A stretch of DNA of 64,000 nucleotides, taken from Phytopythium helicoides. Taxonomy: Eukaryota > Oomycota > Peronosporomycetes > Pythiales > Pythiaceae. The position numbers and the translations under genes were made by a program. This document shows positions 1 to 10,003 of the stretch, piece by piece (the stretch's first letter is position 1; every line of letters begins with the position of its first letter). Where the stretch lies: positions 124,001 through 188,000 of the forward strand of contig JANFNE010000019.1 of NCBI GenBank assembly GCA_024867545.1. Reading direction: 5' to 3'. The notes under the pieces were generated by a model. It searched no databases and was not told where the DNA came from. It was given only the letters and a program-made list of their open reading frames with translations.

Positions 1-2160
1 CGCGCCACGCTTGTCGTCATCGTAGTCAAGTGCGCCGAGAATCTTCATTGAACCAGCTTCTAGCACGCGCTTCTGCGCCTCCGCGTCAGCCCTGGCGCGT
101 GCAAACTCTCTCTGCCAACGCACGAGAACGGGGGCAACGAGGCCAACGAGGATATTGAGCGATTGCGTCACTACGATAGGCGTGACGAACATTGCGCTCA
201 GATCGACGTGATGCCGGTCAAACGTAAAGTACCCTACGCACTCGATGCAGGCGGCATCCTTGGCTCCAAGCGGGCAAATGATGCAAACGCCATGCTGATC
301 CACGTACGGGCCGAAACAGCAATTCATCGCGTCGCCAAAGAACATGTGGTTGAGCGAGTTCGTGAGGTAGTCACCGAACCCAGGGATCACAAATACGAAC
401 GCGAGAGAGAAGAACCACGTGTAGTAGTTGAGAAAATCGAGCGTGAAAAGCTTGCGAATCAGCGCCTTCTCATACTGCTCCTCTGTTCGGTAGTTCTCCC
501 AGTGGGTGAGCAATTTGCCCATCTTGGTCACAACCATATTCCACTGAATCACGTCGACGAACAGTCCGAACACTATACCCTCGAGAAGAATCAGGAACCA
601 CTGCGTCGAGAAAATGTGCCCGTCCGGATATTTTGCCTTGAGCATTTCGTAGATTGTGACCCAAATGGCTACAAGCACCAGCATAATAATCGTCTGCAGC
701 AGCATGAACAAAAGTCCGCAGAAGTACTTGGGAAATCGGCGCCATGCAGGATACACAAGCTCGGTGAGACCTGTTACAGGGTTCACGCGCTTCTCACCAT
801 GGAAGCGCTTGTTTGGGTACTCGACTTGCTTGACATGCAACTTGCGGTTCCACTCGTACTGCATGCACGCATTCTCTCGCTCCCAGCATTTCAGGAACGA
901 GAATGCCCACACAACAGAGACGCCAAGACCCCAGAACGGAAGTACACGCATATAAGATTCCATGGGAACGAGATGCTTCAGCAACTGCACCGCCAGGCCC
1001 AGCAATGCGATAGGTACGAGGGCTTTGTTGTAGAAGTTGAGGAACGCGAAATAATACGCGACCTTCTCGCCAAAGTTATAGCGGATCGAGCGCACAATTT
1101 TCTGGTCTTCCCGTGGCTGGAAAAAACGCCACGACACGACCCACCGTGCCACCAGTGTATCAGTCACAGTCTTGTTGTGCATGGGAAACATATCGTGTAT
1201 CCACAGATCCCTCGGCGACAGGTTGGCGCGCTGCTCAATGATATAATCCACAATCTCGACGCGCTCAGCCGGCGTCAGTGGCTCGTTCCGGCGCTGTGCA
1301 ATATCTTGCTCCATGTCTGCAACGGCGCCGTGCTCCATCCACAGATGTGCGCGGAACCGCGTCACGTGAGCGTGCACCACCTCGTCGACCGCGCGCACGA
1401 GCATCACAATATATCCAGAGTTGATCTCTCCCTTCGAGTGCCCGCCGTCAATGATGTCTACAAACAGTCCTTGGCCGCAGAGCTTGTCCACGATGCGTCT
1501 ATGCTCGTCCTCGCTTTCGCTCTTCCTGGGACTCGCGGCGTTGCACAGTCTCCGGAAACCCGAGCGCTTGTTGCTCATGCCTGCCAGGCATCCGCTCGCC
1601 TGGACATTGGAAGGCGGCGGCGGCGGTTCATTGCTGGCACCACAGCAGCAGCAGAGCGCGCTCGCGAGACGCTCGACGGCGCCGGGCTCCTTGATACTGC
1701 GGTGCACGACGATGGCGAAGTCGTAGGAGGGCAGCGCGCCGGAGCGCACCTCATCGGGCTTGAGGTACCTGAATTTTCCCTTGACGGGCGGCTCCACGGG
1801 CGCGGAGGGCGTGTACTTGCGCTTGCTCTTGCTCTTGAGCTTGAGCCGGCTGCGCGAGAGCGAGCTGGCGTCGTCGTCCTCCTCCTCCTCCTCGAGCTCT
1901 AGGGTCGCGTGATCGACAAGACACGTGGTTGAGTTGGCGGTCAACAGCTGCAGCTCGGGCCGGTCGTCCTCCCTCGGCGGCGCGATCGACGAAGACGACG
2001 CGGACGAGGACGAGAGCGCTTTACCTGCCGCCTTCTTGCTGCGCTGCTTCTGCCGGGGCTTCTGCTGCTTGGGCCGCCGCTCGCCGCTCGAGCCGCCGCT
2101 CTCGCTGCTGCCGCTCGAGCTTCGCGTCTGGTCGCGCTCGTCGCCGCTCGCCGCCAGCAT
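1..2160 (-). CDS. Anoctamin/TMEM16-family membrane protein (3' end beyond window)
   Basis: The first 720 codons are visible and the frame is still open at base 1, so the C-terminus is missing. Residues 1 to about 110 are Ser/Gln/Lys-rich with an acidic run (EEEEEDDD) and look disordered. From about residue 355 the protein reads as an anoctamin: a cytosolic segment with NFGEKVAYYFAF, then hydrophobic spans near residues 375-398, 405-425, 475-500, 520-540, 573-595 and 650-680. The family hallmark HWENYRTEEQYEKAL...LNYYTWFF lies before the fifth span. Anoctamins are Ca2+-activated chloride channels or phospholipid scramblases of plasma membrane or ER. The calcium site lies in the last helices, mostly outside the window, so channel versus scramblase cannot be decided. 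No intron is needed. The start is the first ATG of the long open frame (2160-2158). Confidence 0.85.
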   Translation of the reverse strand, partial: MLAASGDERDQTRSSSGSSESGGSSGERRPKQQKPRQKQRSKKAAGKALSSSSASSSSIAPPREDDRPELQLLTANSTTCLVDHATLELEEEEEDDDASSLSRSRLKLKSKSKRKYTPSAPVEPPVKGKFRYLKPDEVRSGALPSYDFAIVVHRSIKEPGAVERLASALCCCCGASNEPPPPPSNVQASGCLAGMSNKRSGFRRLCNAASPRKSESEDEHRRIVDKLCGQGLFVDIIDGGHSKGEINSGYIVMLVRAVDEVVHAHVTRFRAHLWMEHGAVADMEQDIAQRRNEPLTPAERVEIVDYIIEQRANLSPRDLWIHDMFPMHNKTVTDTLVARWVVSWRFFQPREDQKIVRSIRYNFGEKVAYYFAFLNFYNKALVPIALLGLAVQLLKHLVPMESYMRVLPFWGLGVSVVWAFSFLKCWERENACMQYEWNRKLHVKQVEYPNKRFHGEKRVNPVTGLTELVYPAWRRFPKYFCGLLFMLLQTIIMLVLVAIWVTIYEMLKAKYPDGHIFSTQWFLILLEGIVFGLFVDVIQWNMVVTKMGKLLTHWENYRTEEQYEKALIRKLFTLDFLNYYTWFFSLAFVFVIPGFGDYLTNSLNHMFFGDAMNCCFGPYVDQHGVCIICPLGAKDAACIECVGYFTFDRHHVDLSAMFVTPIVVTQSLNILVGLVAPVLVRWQREFARARADAEAQKRVLEAGSMKILGALDYDDDKRGA

Positions 2161-2513
2161 CGCCGATCGGATCCGCGAGTGGCGTCGCCTGCAAGGAAGC
2201 GCGACAGGCCTTTCCGGGTCGCTTCCGCTCCTTTTCTACTGTAGGAGGGAGGTTGGTTGCACTTGGATTTCAGCAACCCATGTCAGCGACCTTTCAGAGT
2301 CATGATTTACGCGGGGTATGCTATATTGAAGTTCATTTATATAGGCGAGTGCTCAGCGTCGGCGCGCCGCATGAGTCGCGGATAGAGGTATAGAGGTAGA
2401 TTACTCCGAGGTGGCGCCGGCGGCCGCCGCGCGATCTTGATGGCGCCGATAGCGCTGCAGCCATGCTGCGTCGACGGCGGTGACGTGGCGGGCGCGATAC
2501 AGTAGGCTGCACG
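2161..2513. other. Intergenic, no gene seen
   Basis: This holds the 5' flank of the anoctamin gene and the 3' flank of the phospholipase gene. Short overlapping ORFs occur on both strands, but none has a recognisable motif and they look like GC-rich chance frames. Confidence 0.5.
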
Positions 2514-3385
2514 TCAGAAGAAGGCCTCGTCGACCTCGTGCAGGTTGCGCAGCGCGTCCTCGCGGCCCTTGCGGAAGAGCTCGGTGGCCCACGCGGCGTC
2601 GGTGGTCACGAGGATCCACGAGGGCGAGATCCAGCGCCATTTCCAGATCTGGAAGACCTTGTGCGGCTCGTCCGGGTGCGCCACCGGGTGGTTGTTGCTC
2701 AGCCCGCCGTCCACGAAGCGCTTGCCGCGGTAGGACGCCGCCAGCGACGTCGTGTACAGCGGCACGTGCGCCGAGCACAGCATGCCGTCCACCATGTCCT
2801 CGTTGCTCTCCCACCCGGTGAGGAGGTGGTTGCGCATCGATGGCACCTCGGTCAGCGAGAAGTACAGCTTGCCGCCCAGCCGCGCGTGCGCGTCCTCGGG
2901 CAGCATGGACAGCACGCTCTTGCGCGTGAGCGGGATCCACCTGGAGAGCGCCACGTCAGCACGGCGCCTCGAGTCCCACAGCGAGCGAGTACGTACTTGC
3001 CCAGGCCGGCGATGCTGCAGGTGGACGCGTGCTCGATGAGGCAGATGTTGTCCTTGAAGAAGAACTCCTTGGCGTCGAGTCCGAGCGCGAGCACCATGGC
3101 CGGGAAGCAGCCGGCCGACACACCCGAGAAGATGACGTCCGTCAGGTCGAACTCCTCCTGCAGGACGGACGCCACGCCCAGGAAGTAGTTGTACATGCCC
3201 CCGCAGCCGCCGAAGCCGATCTGCGCCACGCCCGAGCGCAGCGTCAGCCGCCGCTTCTCCTTGCCGGCGCGCGGCATCCTCGCCAGCCCCGCGGCGCTCG
3301 ACACGACCACCTCGCGCACCTCGACGGCGTCCTCGGCGGCCTGCTCGACCTTGCGGCGCTTGTTGGAGCGCCACAGCGAGTCCAT
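2514..3385 (-). CDS. Patatin-like phospholipase (PNPLA family)
   Basis: Two exons (3385-2997 and 2940-2514) give 271 residues. The intron (2996-2941, 56 nt) begins GTACGT and ends CCAG with a GCTGAC branch-like site; splicing joins GLGK to WIPLTRK in frame. The glycine-rich oxyanion segment GFGGCGGMYNY lies near residue 55, the nucleophile elbow GVSAG near residue 88 and the catalytic DGG near residue 205, so the Ser/Asp dyad is intact. Such enzymes cleave acyl chains from phospholipids or neutral lipids. No signal peptide or membrane span is seen. The start MDSLWRSNKRRKVE is the ATG nearest the domain; the frame stays open upstream without family features. The substrate cannot be predicted. 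Confidence 0.85.
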
Positions 3386-4115
3386 GGCGAGGCGTCTGGC
3401 GGGCGAGGGGAGCGGAGCCGAGTGGGGCGAGCGAGTGGGTTCGACTGGCGCAGAGAGTCGACTCGACCGGCCGCGATGCGACTGCCGATGCCGACGCGCG
3501 GGAGGTGTCGCCGCGTTGGACTGCCGCGGTACCCTGTACCAGATGGCGATGCACAAACGAGGCGGAGCTACGTGGACAGCCACGGTGCGCTTGACCACGT
3601 TGAAGAGCCGCTGCTCGCGGCGCAAGGCGGGGCGAGGTCGAAGCTCCACTGCTTTCGAATGCCTTGCTTGCGTGCTAGTTCGCAACTCGTCGTACATGCT
3701 TCGGCGAATGCACCCCGAGTGCTGTCGTTCATATCAAGGAGCTTGCCGACTGATCGACAGAGGCAATGATGCAAGTGTTGCAGTGGAACCAAAGGCGGCC
3801 ATGAAAACTTCATGTTGGTGGGAAACTAGTTGGCCCACGACTGAGAACACCAAAGTAGTCGGTCTCAGCTACCAGTTCATGTGAAGTGAGTTCCCATGGA
3901 GTGCTCCGCATCTTCACGAAATGCACACGTCTTTTTGTTGGAGTTACAATAGTTCTCTATCTATTCGTGACGGCGAACGACGCACCAGCTAGCTTGGCCC
4001 CCCATACCACGCCAAATACTCTACGTAGCGACGTTGCACGCGAGTCCACTGGTCAGTAGCGGCATGTACAACCCACTGAGCTATGTTGATATGCTTTTCT
4101 ACACGGCGATCGGGC
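3386..4115. other. Intergenic, no gene seen
   Basis: This is the region between the 5' end of the phospholipase gene and the 3' end of the pyrophosphorylase gene. ORFs here are short, overlap one another on both strands and carry no motif that I recognise. Confidence 0.45.
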
Positions 4116-6068
4116 TCACTGCGCAACCTCATCGACGACGTAGTCGCCAGGCGTCTCGAAGCGGAGCTCGCGAACGCCAGCCTGCTTGAGCAGGTAGCCG
4201 CGCATGGCATCGACCGGGCTTACACTGGTCGCATCTTCAATGGGCTCGTACTCAACGCCAGCGTTCTCGACGCGCAGCGATCGCACGTCAACATGAGCGC
4301 CGGGACAAGCAACAATACGAACAGCGCCGTCGAGTTGAAGGGAGCGAATGGTGATGTCGCGGCCTTCCAGGATGAGCGACGATCGGCTCGAGATGGAGAC
4401 CAGCTCGGGCGTCGGGAACTTGCGCGCAATAGCCGACTGTGCCGTTGCGAACCCTCCATCGAGCACAATCTGGGGTCCAGACGTATCCACTGGGATGCCC
4501 AGCCACTCAGTCTTCTTCGCGTCACCAGTCGGAAGTGAGACGCCTGCAGCACGCAGGCGCTGACGGTTGACGGCGAACAAATCGTGTTCGGAAGAGCTTG
4601 CACACTGAGGCGGGATATCATCCTTGACCTTGGCACTCGCGCTCGCAGCATCATTCTTGCACGGAGAGTACACTAGTGTCGACGGGAACAGCACGAGGCC
4701 CGTCGCAGAGTTGACATGTTCCGTGCTAACACTAGCGAACTGCAGCAAGAGCTTGGGGTAGTCTTGCATCATGCACTCGAGACGAGCGGGTGACTTGAAA
4801 GCGCGCTTGTTGGCACCGGCAGCAAACTTGGGGTTGAACACCTCGGGAACAAAGCCAAACGACTCGTCGAGCACGCGCACGTACGGGTCAAGTGCGATCG
4901 CCATGTGGTTAATGTTGCCGGGGAACGGAGAGAAGCCGGTCGCCGGGTTGTTGACGTCGCCATCCGGGAATTCGTCCTTGGCGCGCGTGCGCAGGAACTG
5001 ATCGAGCTCGTGGTACTCCACATTGAAGAGCACCGAGCGTCCGTTGGAGCCAGGCTCGACAAAGCGCACAATGCCGCCAGACGCGTCCTTCGCCTTTCGC
5101 GCGACCGTGGTGAAAGTGAACGCCCAGTTGTGCTTGAGCGACGCGCCAAGGAGAGGTAGCACACTGTTCAGGATCAGGAAGTTCGTGTCCTGGATGAAGT
5201 GCACGTACGCTTTGCCCTGCGCAGCCCAAGTCCGCGCCAGTCCCGATGAATGCAGCAGCGAGTGGACGTCGCCGTGGCCGTGAGGCTTCATCACGAGTTC
5301 CTTGTCGGCACCAAGCACAAGGCGGAGGCGCAGACTCTCGGCGTCCTCGTCATCAGCAACAACGTCGAGGCAAGGTACTTTTTCCTGCTTGATGAGCGTC
5401 AGCTGACCTTCTGGGAGGCCAAAGAACGCGTTCTGCTGCAGGAAGCCCAACGTCGCGGCATGCGTCGAGTCCGACGTCATGATCGCGACGGGGATGCGCG
5501 TCTCCTTGCCATACTTGTCGAAGAAGTCGGCCTCGAGTGCGCGCACGTGCTCCACGTACGCCTCGAGGTAGCTCGTGCGCGTGAGCGTCTCGACCGGGAG
5601 CGTGAGCTTGATACCCTGGTAGCCGAGCCGCTCGCCGAGTCCTCCGGCGACGATGACAAGCGCCAGCTTGTCGACATTGGCAAGGCCGTGGGCCTCGAGG
5701 TCCGCGAAGAACTGCGACTCGAGCGTGGCTCCCTCAGCCGGTTCCCCATCAATAGAAGCGGGCACGGCGGGCACCCAGTCGTCCCACACGTCTCCGGTCT
5801 CAGCCGGCGCTTCCGCCTTCTCGGCCGCAGCACCCTTGAGCACCTCGGCCTGGTCGCCCAGCAGCTCCTTGTACAGCCGCGTGCCGTTGGCCAGGTATGC
5901 GTCCACACCACCCTTGTACCAGGCCGCGAAGTGCAGCAGCTGCGTCCACACGGGGGCGTCCGCGTCGTGCTCTAGGAGCGCTAGCAGCTCCGCCTGCCGC
6001 CACTTCTTGAGGTCGGCGAGCACGCGCGCACGGCGCCCGCCGTCGGCCGCGAGGCTGTCGTCGCCCAT
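4116..6068 (-). CDS. USP: UDP-sugar pyrophosphorylase
   Basis: Single exon, 650 residues. The nucleotide-binding loop AGGLGERLGYQGIK (from about residue 141) is the signature of the broad-specificity UDP-sugar pyrophosphorylases, which make UDP-glucose, -galactose, -glucuronate and other UDP-sugars from UTP and sugar-1-phosphates. Further conserved stretches are MTSDSTH, KPHGHGDVH and the PGNINHMAI region. The C-terminus (ITIRSLQLDGAVRI onward) fits the left-handed beta-helix tail of this fold. The length matches plant and protist enzymes of about 600-650 residues. The start MGDDSLAADGG (6068-6066) is chosen because the in-frame sequence farther upstream is low in family features. The protein is presumably cytosolic and supplies precursors for cell-wall glucans and glycosylation. 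Confidence 0.9.
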   Translation of the reverse strand: MGDDSLAADGGRRARVLADLKKWRQAELLALLEHDADAPVWTQLLHFAAWYKGGVDAYLANGTRLYKELLGDQAEVLKGAAAEKAEAPAETGDVWDDWVPAVPASIDGEPAEGATLESQFFADLEAHGLANVDKLALVIVAGGLGERLGYQGIKLTLPVETLTRTSYLEAYVEHVRALEADFFDKYGKETRIPVAIMTSDSTHAATLGFLQQNAFFGLPEGQLTLIKQEKVPCLDVVADDEDAESLRLRLVLGADKELVMKPHGHGDVHSLLHSSGLARTWAAQGKAYVHFIQDTNFLILNSVLPLLGASLKHNWAFTFTTVARKAKDASGGIVRFVEPGSNGRSVLFNVEYHELDQFLRTRAKDEFPDGDVNNPATGFSPFPGNINHMAIALDPYVRVLDESFGFVPEVFNPKFAAGANKRAFKSPARLECMMQDYPKLLLQFASVSTEHVNSATGLVLFPSTLVYSPCKNDAASASAKVKDDIPPQCASSSEHDLFAVNRQRLRAAGVSLPTGDAKKTEWLGIPVDTSGPQIVLDGGFATAQSAIARKFPTPELVSISSRSSLILEGRDITIRSLQLDGAVRIVACPGAHVDVRSLRVENAGVEYEPIEDATSVSPVDAMRGYLLKQAGVRELRFETPGDYVVDEVAQ

Positions 6069-7825
6069 GGCGTGAGGGAGAAGGTGGCGCCTCAGTAGCT
6101 TGGATCGATCTGCCAGTCGCGCGGCAAATCGCAGAGTGAGCGGGCGCTTGGTGTCGGCTGAAGTGATGAGTTGGGAGGGATGACCTCGCGCGGGATTCGG
6201 AAGGGGGGTCACGCCCACGCGAGCTATTCGCGCGCGTTTGTGTGGCGCCGGGCGATGGTTGAAGTCTGTCAGCCATCCCGCGTGTCCTTTCTCGGAGGCC
6301 ATACAAGCGCCAAGTCGAGCGTTTACGCTGACATGGCCGCTCGTATCGTGTCTGGCAGGTTGCAGTGCTCCTGGCGCGGGCGAAGGCTGAAGCGAGCAAG
6401 CAACCCGCGGGGGCTGCGGGGATGGAAGGCTGAGCCAGCGTGCCACTGGTGCCGCTCCAAGCAAACCTCTGCATGCAAGGGAGCAAGCTGAAGCGAACTG
6501 ATTGTAGGTGTGGCGGCTGTCCTGATCGCAGGGGTTCAAGTTGCGCGTGCCACTGTCGGCGTACACCACGAAGTGTTTGCTGCGGCGGTCGCTGAAGCAG
6601 CGAGTGAACGCTTGAGCAAACGCGGGCCATGGAAAGCAAAGAAGGAGCCAACTGTGGACGGCGACGCACCCAGTTGAGTCAACTCCGGACGGTGAACAGG
6701 TCACGTGGCAGCGTGCTGCAAAGGACCTGGACACTGAAGCGATTCCATGCCTTCCATGCGACGAGCTCATGCAAGTTGAACTGCTCGAAGTAGCGGAGAC
6801 ACCGCGAATGTGCGTGTCTGTGCTGTCAAGTTCTGCTTCGCGACACAGGCGCGACAGACCGTCGACTTGATTCAGCGCCTACTGATCCCTAGCGGATGAA
6901 CGTGTGTTTGTGTGTGGACTGTAGTCGCCAAGGAGCTCGCGGCCGCGCTCGCTGGAGAAGCGAGTGCAGCGTTGGTGGCTCCCCTCGCGACCGGGTTTTG
7001 CTTTCTGCACCGCGTATATCACCCGCGACACCGACGGCCGCGCATGGAAAGTAAAGGTGCACGCTCTAGTCTACGGCTAATCACATGCAGAGAGCTCCAC
7101 AACGACGTGGGTGATGAAGAATGTACCACCGACCGCCGGTCTTCAGCGCCAAGACCGCCAACTACCGCACCAGAAGCGCGACAGCCGGGGACGAGCGAGC
7201 GAAGGCGCGAGCGCCTCCACTCCCTCGCCTCTGCTCGGAACGCTGAGCCCGCCACCGCCCGACAGCCAGCCCTCCCGGTTAAGGGCGCCGGCCAAGTCGC
7301 ACAACGACGGACACGCGACGGCCGGTGGAGCTCGCTTTTCGCCTCACTTTTAACTCCGGAATGACGTCGAATCGCGACTCGCGCGCCGCCGCCCGAGAAG
7401 ACGACGGCGCGAACGAGCCGCAGCATTGGCAGCTGGTAAAAGAGGCGCGAGACACACACATGCATGCATCGATGAGTGGGGGAGGTACACACATCTAGAC
7501 GACGGAACTCTGGTGTCGACGACTTGAGGGGGAAAATGCTGGAATGAGCAGGTCGGAGGGCATTCCAGTCGTCCCATCCAGTCGTCAAGCGGCGCATACA
7601 GAAACCAAGTGCGTCAAGGAATACTTGGTGTTTGTATTTGTCGACTATCCCAAGAAACTAAGCCAACCAGTGCGTGTCTGCGTGCGGGTCTGCTACTATT
7701 GGTCAAAATAACACCTTAAATCAGTTATCGACGCGGACAGCTTCAACTTGATTTGCGAGAGCTCATTGGTCGCGTCGTGGATGACATGTTGGACTTTCGA
7801 GAGTGTGCCAGCATCGGGACGCGAC
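6069..7825. other. 1.8 kb intergenic region, no gene supported
   Basis: Several ORFs of 70-190 codons overlap on both strands, but none shows a domain, intron boundary or conserved motif. A 7-base GCTCATT at 7761-7767 resembles part of the oomycete initiator and could belong to the promoter of the downstream Fanzor gene; the match is too short to claim. Confidence 0.4.
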
Positions 7826-7842
7826 GAGCCAACGGGTGGCTC
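7826..7842. repeat. Hairpin and first copy of the 13-bp direct repeat flanking Fanzor-1
   Basis: GAGCCA and TGGCTC form a perfect 6-bp inverted repeat around ACGGG. The 13 bases 7830-7842 (CAACGGGTGGCTC) recur exactly at 10025-10037. The copy lies 48 nt upstream of the Fanzor-1 ATG. It could be a target-site or element-end repeat, or a chance match; no other element end was found. Confidence 0.45.
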
Positions 7843-7890
7843 ATGTGATCTGGAGGTCGTCGTAGGCAAAGCAGAAATTGTTCGGCGATC

Positions 7891-9981
7891 ATGGGGAAGA
7901 AGCGGCTTCCCCCTGACAAGCCGCCGCCTGGGCCTCCCAGGGCGGCGAAGGCACCACGTGCTACGAACGGCCCCAGCTCACCACTAAACCAGCAGCCAGA
8001 GCCACCACAAGTGCGAGGCAAGCGCCCAGATCTCAAGGAGCGCATCGCCCGCAACAAGACGCTAGACTTCTTCGTAGTGAAGAAGACACTTCAGCAGTTC
8101 ACAAAGCCGGAGGGGGCCCACCTTGCGTGGGAGGAATGTATTCTCGAGGTCAACCGCGCAATGGCAGAGGCATATCTGCTTGCCAACCTCTACGCACTAC
8201 GGCAACTAAAGGATGACAGACCACTTCGCGAGTTGAACGCACCATTCTACCAAAAATGCCTGAGTCACGTCACTAATTCTAAGCGCCAAGTTGCAGACGA
8301 TGAGCTGGCAACTGCTGCATACGAGTTCAATGCAATGAGAGGGACCAGAAAGCCAGCAAACACTACTCATCTCAATCAGGGGTGGTTCCAGGCTGCGGCA
8401 AAATCAATGGCGACGAATGCGCAGAACTCTATAGTCGCGAATTTTGCCAAGCGACTGCGAACGTATGTGATTGATTGCTTTGGGGCAACTCCACAAGAAG
8501 CCCACAAGATTGTGAACTTGGTCTTCTCTCCTGACATCGAGAGTCAGCTTTCGGACGGCTTCATGGAGGAACAATGGGGACGACCACAAGTGATTGAGTC
8601 CGCAGCTGTTTACCTTCACGCAAAGGTGCCGCGCAAACCTAACGGCAAGGTCAACTGGGCTCCACATCTCATGCTGAAGCTCTTCTACGAGTTCCTGCTG
8701 TACGCCGAGGAGTGCAACATTGCGAACAAAGATCAGCCTGGCTACCAGATGAAGCGTCAGTTTTGCTTGCTTCCTACCAAGAATGGCTATGGCTGCTCAT
8801 ACTGCAAGGTCGATTCGACGGGCTTGCGCTCCCTTCTTCGCCGCAGCTTGCTGGTAGATAGGACACTGACTGTTGAGTACGAAGGCAGGGAATGGACTCT
8901 CGAAGAAAGCCTAAAAGACGATGCCCCATGGATCGCGATGAGTGACTTGTGGTGGCGTAAGTTTTTTCACGTGGACAAGATCAAAGGCTCATTTCATCGT
9001 GAGATTTCTACCGATGGGTTTGGTGTGAGTGTACACATGGATCGACCGTGCAGCAGCAAGCGGAAGCGACGAAAGACCAAGAAGCCTAGGAAGAGGGTGA
9101 AGACGAGTGGTGCTGACAGCGAGGACAAAGAAAAGCAGACATCAGACGCTCTGGGATTTCCCTGTCCAACGTGGCCAAAGGGCAGGATGGACGACTACTC
9201 TACCGTGTGGGGGATCGACCCCGGTCGGACCGACTTCATCATGGCGGTCAACCAAGAGGAGACAGCGCTTCGCTTTCGAACGTCCGACTTTCACAGAGCG
9301 AGTGGATACACGCGGTCGAACCGCAAGTCGAGGCATCGCATAGCTAAGCAATCGGTTGTTCAGCAGCTGCTTCGTAGGACTGAGTCGAAAAAGACCGCTT
9401 CTTTGGACCTGTTCAAGAAGCACGTGGCGTACTGGTTTGATCATGGGCCACGACTCCTGCAAGATCTAATGGACCCATTCTTTAGGAAACTGAAGTTTCG
9501 ACGATACAAGCTTCGCACTGCGCAGCTTGACCGTGCCTGTTTTGAGCTCGCGGGTGCTCCAGGCAGCAAAACAATCGTCGGGTTTGGAGACTCAGGTACT
9601 CGTGGACAAGGTATCATCAAAGGGTGTGTTGCTGGCCCAGTTAAGGAGTTTGCTCGCAAGCTTGCTCGACACTGCGAGGTGGTCGTGATTGATGAGTATC
9701 TGACCAGCAAGGTGCACCACGACTGTGAGGCTACGAGCCACATGGAGAATCAGCGTGTCATGCGAGTGTTTCGCGACGGCTCTCGACGAAACGTGCCAGT
9801 GCACAAGGTGCTTCACTGTCTGACTAGGCATGGAGGTTGTGGCAGTTCGGTCGACCGCGACGTGAATGCTGCAAAGAACATTCGAGGCATATTGCTGAGC
9901 ATGCTCGAGGGGAACGAGCGACCGTCAAGGCTCCAGCGTCCAGCGCAACACGATCAAGAAAGCGAACCAGACCTACTCTGA
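7891..9981 (+). CDS. Fanzor-1: eukaryotic TnpB-like RNA-guided nuclease
   Basis: Intact single exon, 696 residues. The C-terminal half is a split RuvC nuclease like TnpB: motif I GIDPGR (D443), motif II IDEYLTSK (E602) and motif III VDRDVNAAKN (D657), so the catalytic D-E-D triad is complete. Between motifs II and III lies a zinc-ribbon-like segment, HHDC (609-612) and CLTRHGGC (643-650), in which the usual first cysteine is His. A lysine/arginine cluster at 390-404 (KRKRRK...KKPRKRVK) just before RuvC-I is a strong nuclear localisation signal, as expected for Fanzors. The N-terminal region (about 60-380) should form the wedge and recognition lobes, and residues 1-45 are proline-rich. Fanzors are carried by eukaryotic transposons and cut DNA guided by an omega RNA encoded around the 3' end. 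No recombinase or transposase accompanies the gene here, so it may be a solo or host-retained copy. Confidence 0.9.
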   Translation: MGKKRLPPDKPPPGPPRAAKAPRATNGPSSPLNQQPEPPQVRGKRPDLKERIARNKTLDFFVVKKTLQQFTKPEGAHLAWEECILEVNRAMAEAYLLANLYALRQLKDDRPLRELNAPFYQKCLSHVTNSKRQVADDELATAAYEFNAMRGTRKPANTTHLNQGWFQAAAKSMATNAQNSIVANFAKRLRTYVIDCFGATPQEAHKIVNLVFSPDIESQLSDGFMEEQWGRPQVIESAAVYLHAKVPRKPNGKVNWAPHLMLKLFYEFLLYAEECNIANKDQPGYQMKRQFCLLPTKNGYGCSYCKVDSTGLRSLLRRSLLVDRTLTVEYEGREWTLEESLKDDAPWIAMSDLWWRKFFHVDKIKGSFHREISTDGFGVSVHMDRPCSSKRKRRKTKKPRKRVKTSGADSEDKEKQTSDALGFPCPTWPKGRMDDYSTVWGIDPGRTDFIMAVNQEETALRFRTSDFHRASGYTRSNRKSRHRIAKQSVVQQLLRRTESKKTASLDLFKKHVAYWFDHGPRLLQDLMDPFFRKLKFRRYKLRTAQLDRACFELAGAPGSKTIVGFGDSGTRGQGIIKGCVAGPVKEFARKLARHCEVVVIDEYLTSKVHHDCEATSHMENQRVMRVFRDGSRRNVPVHKVLHCLTRHGGCGSSVDRDVNAAKNIRGILLSMLEGNERPSRLQRPAQHDQESEPDLL

Positions 9982-10003
9982 ATTCACCCATCCTCAGCCC
10001 ATC

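Noticed and set aside
163..1902. A 579-codon plus-strand ORF
   Set aside because: It is antisense to the anoctamin gene, which has clear family motifs and membrane spans; the plus-strand protein has none.
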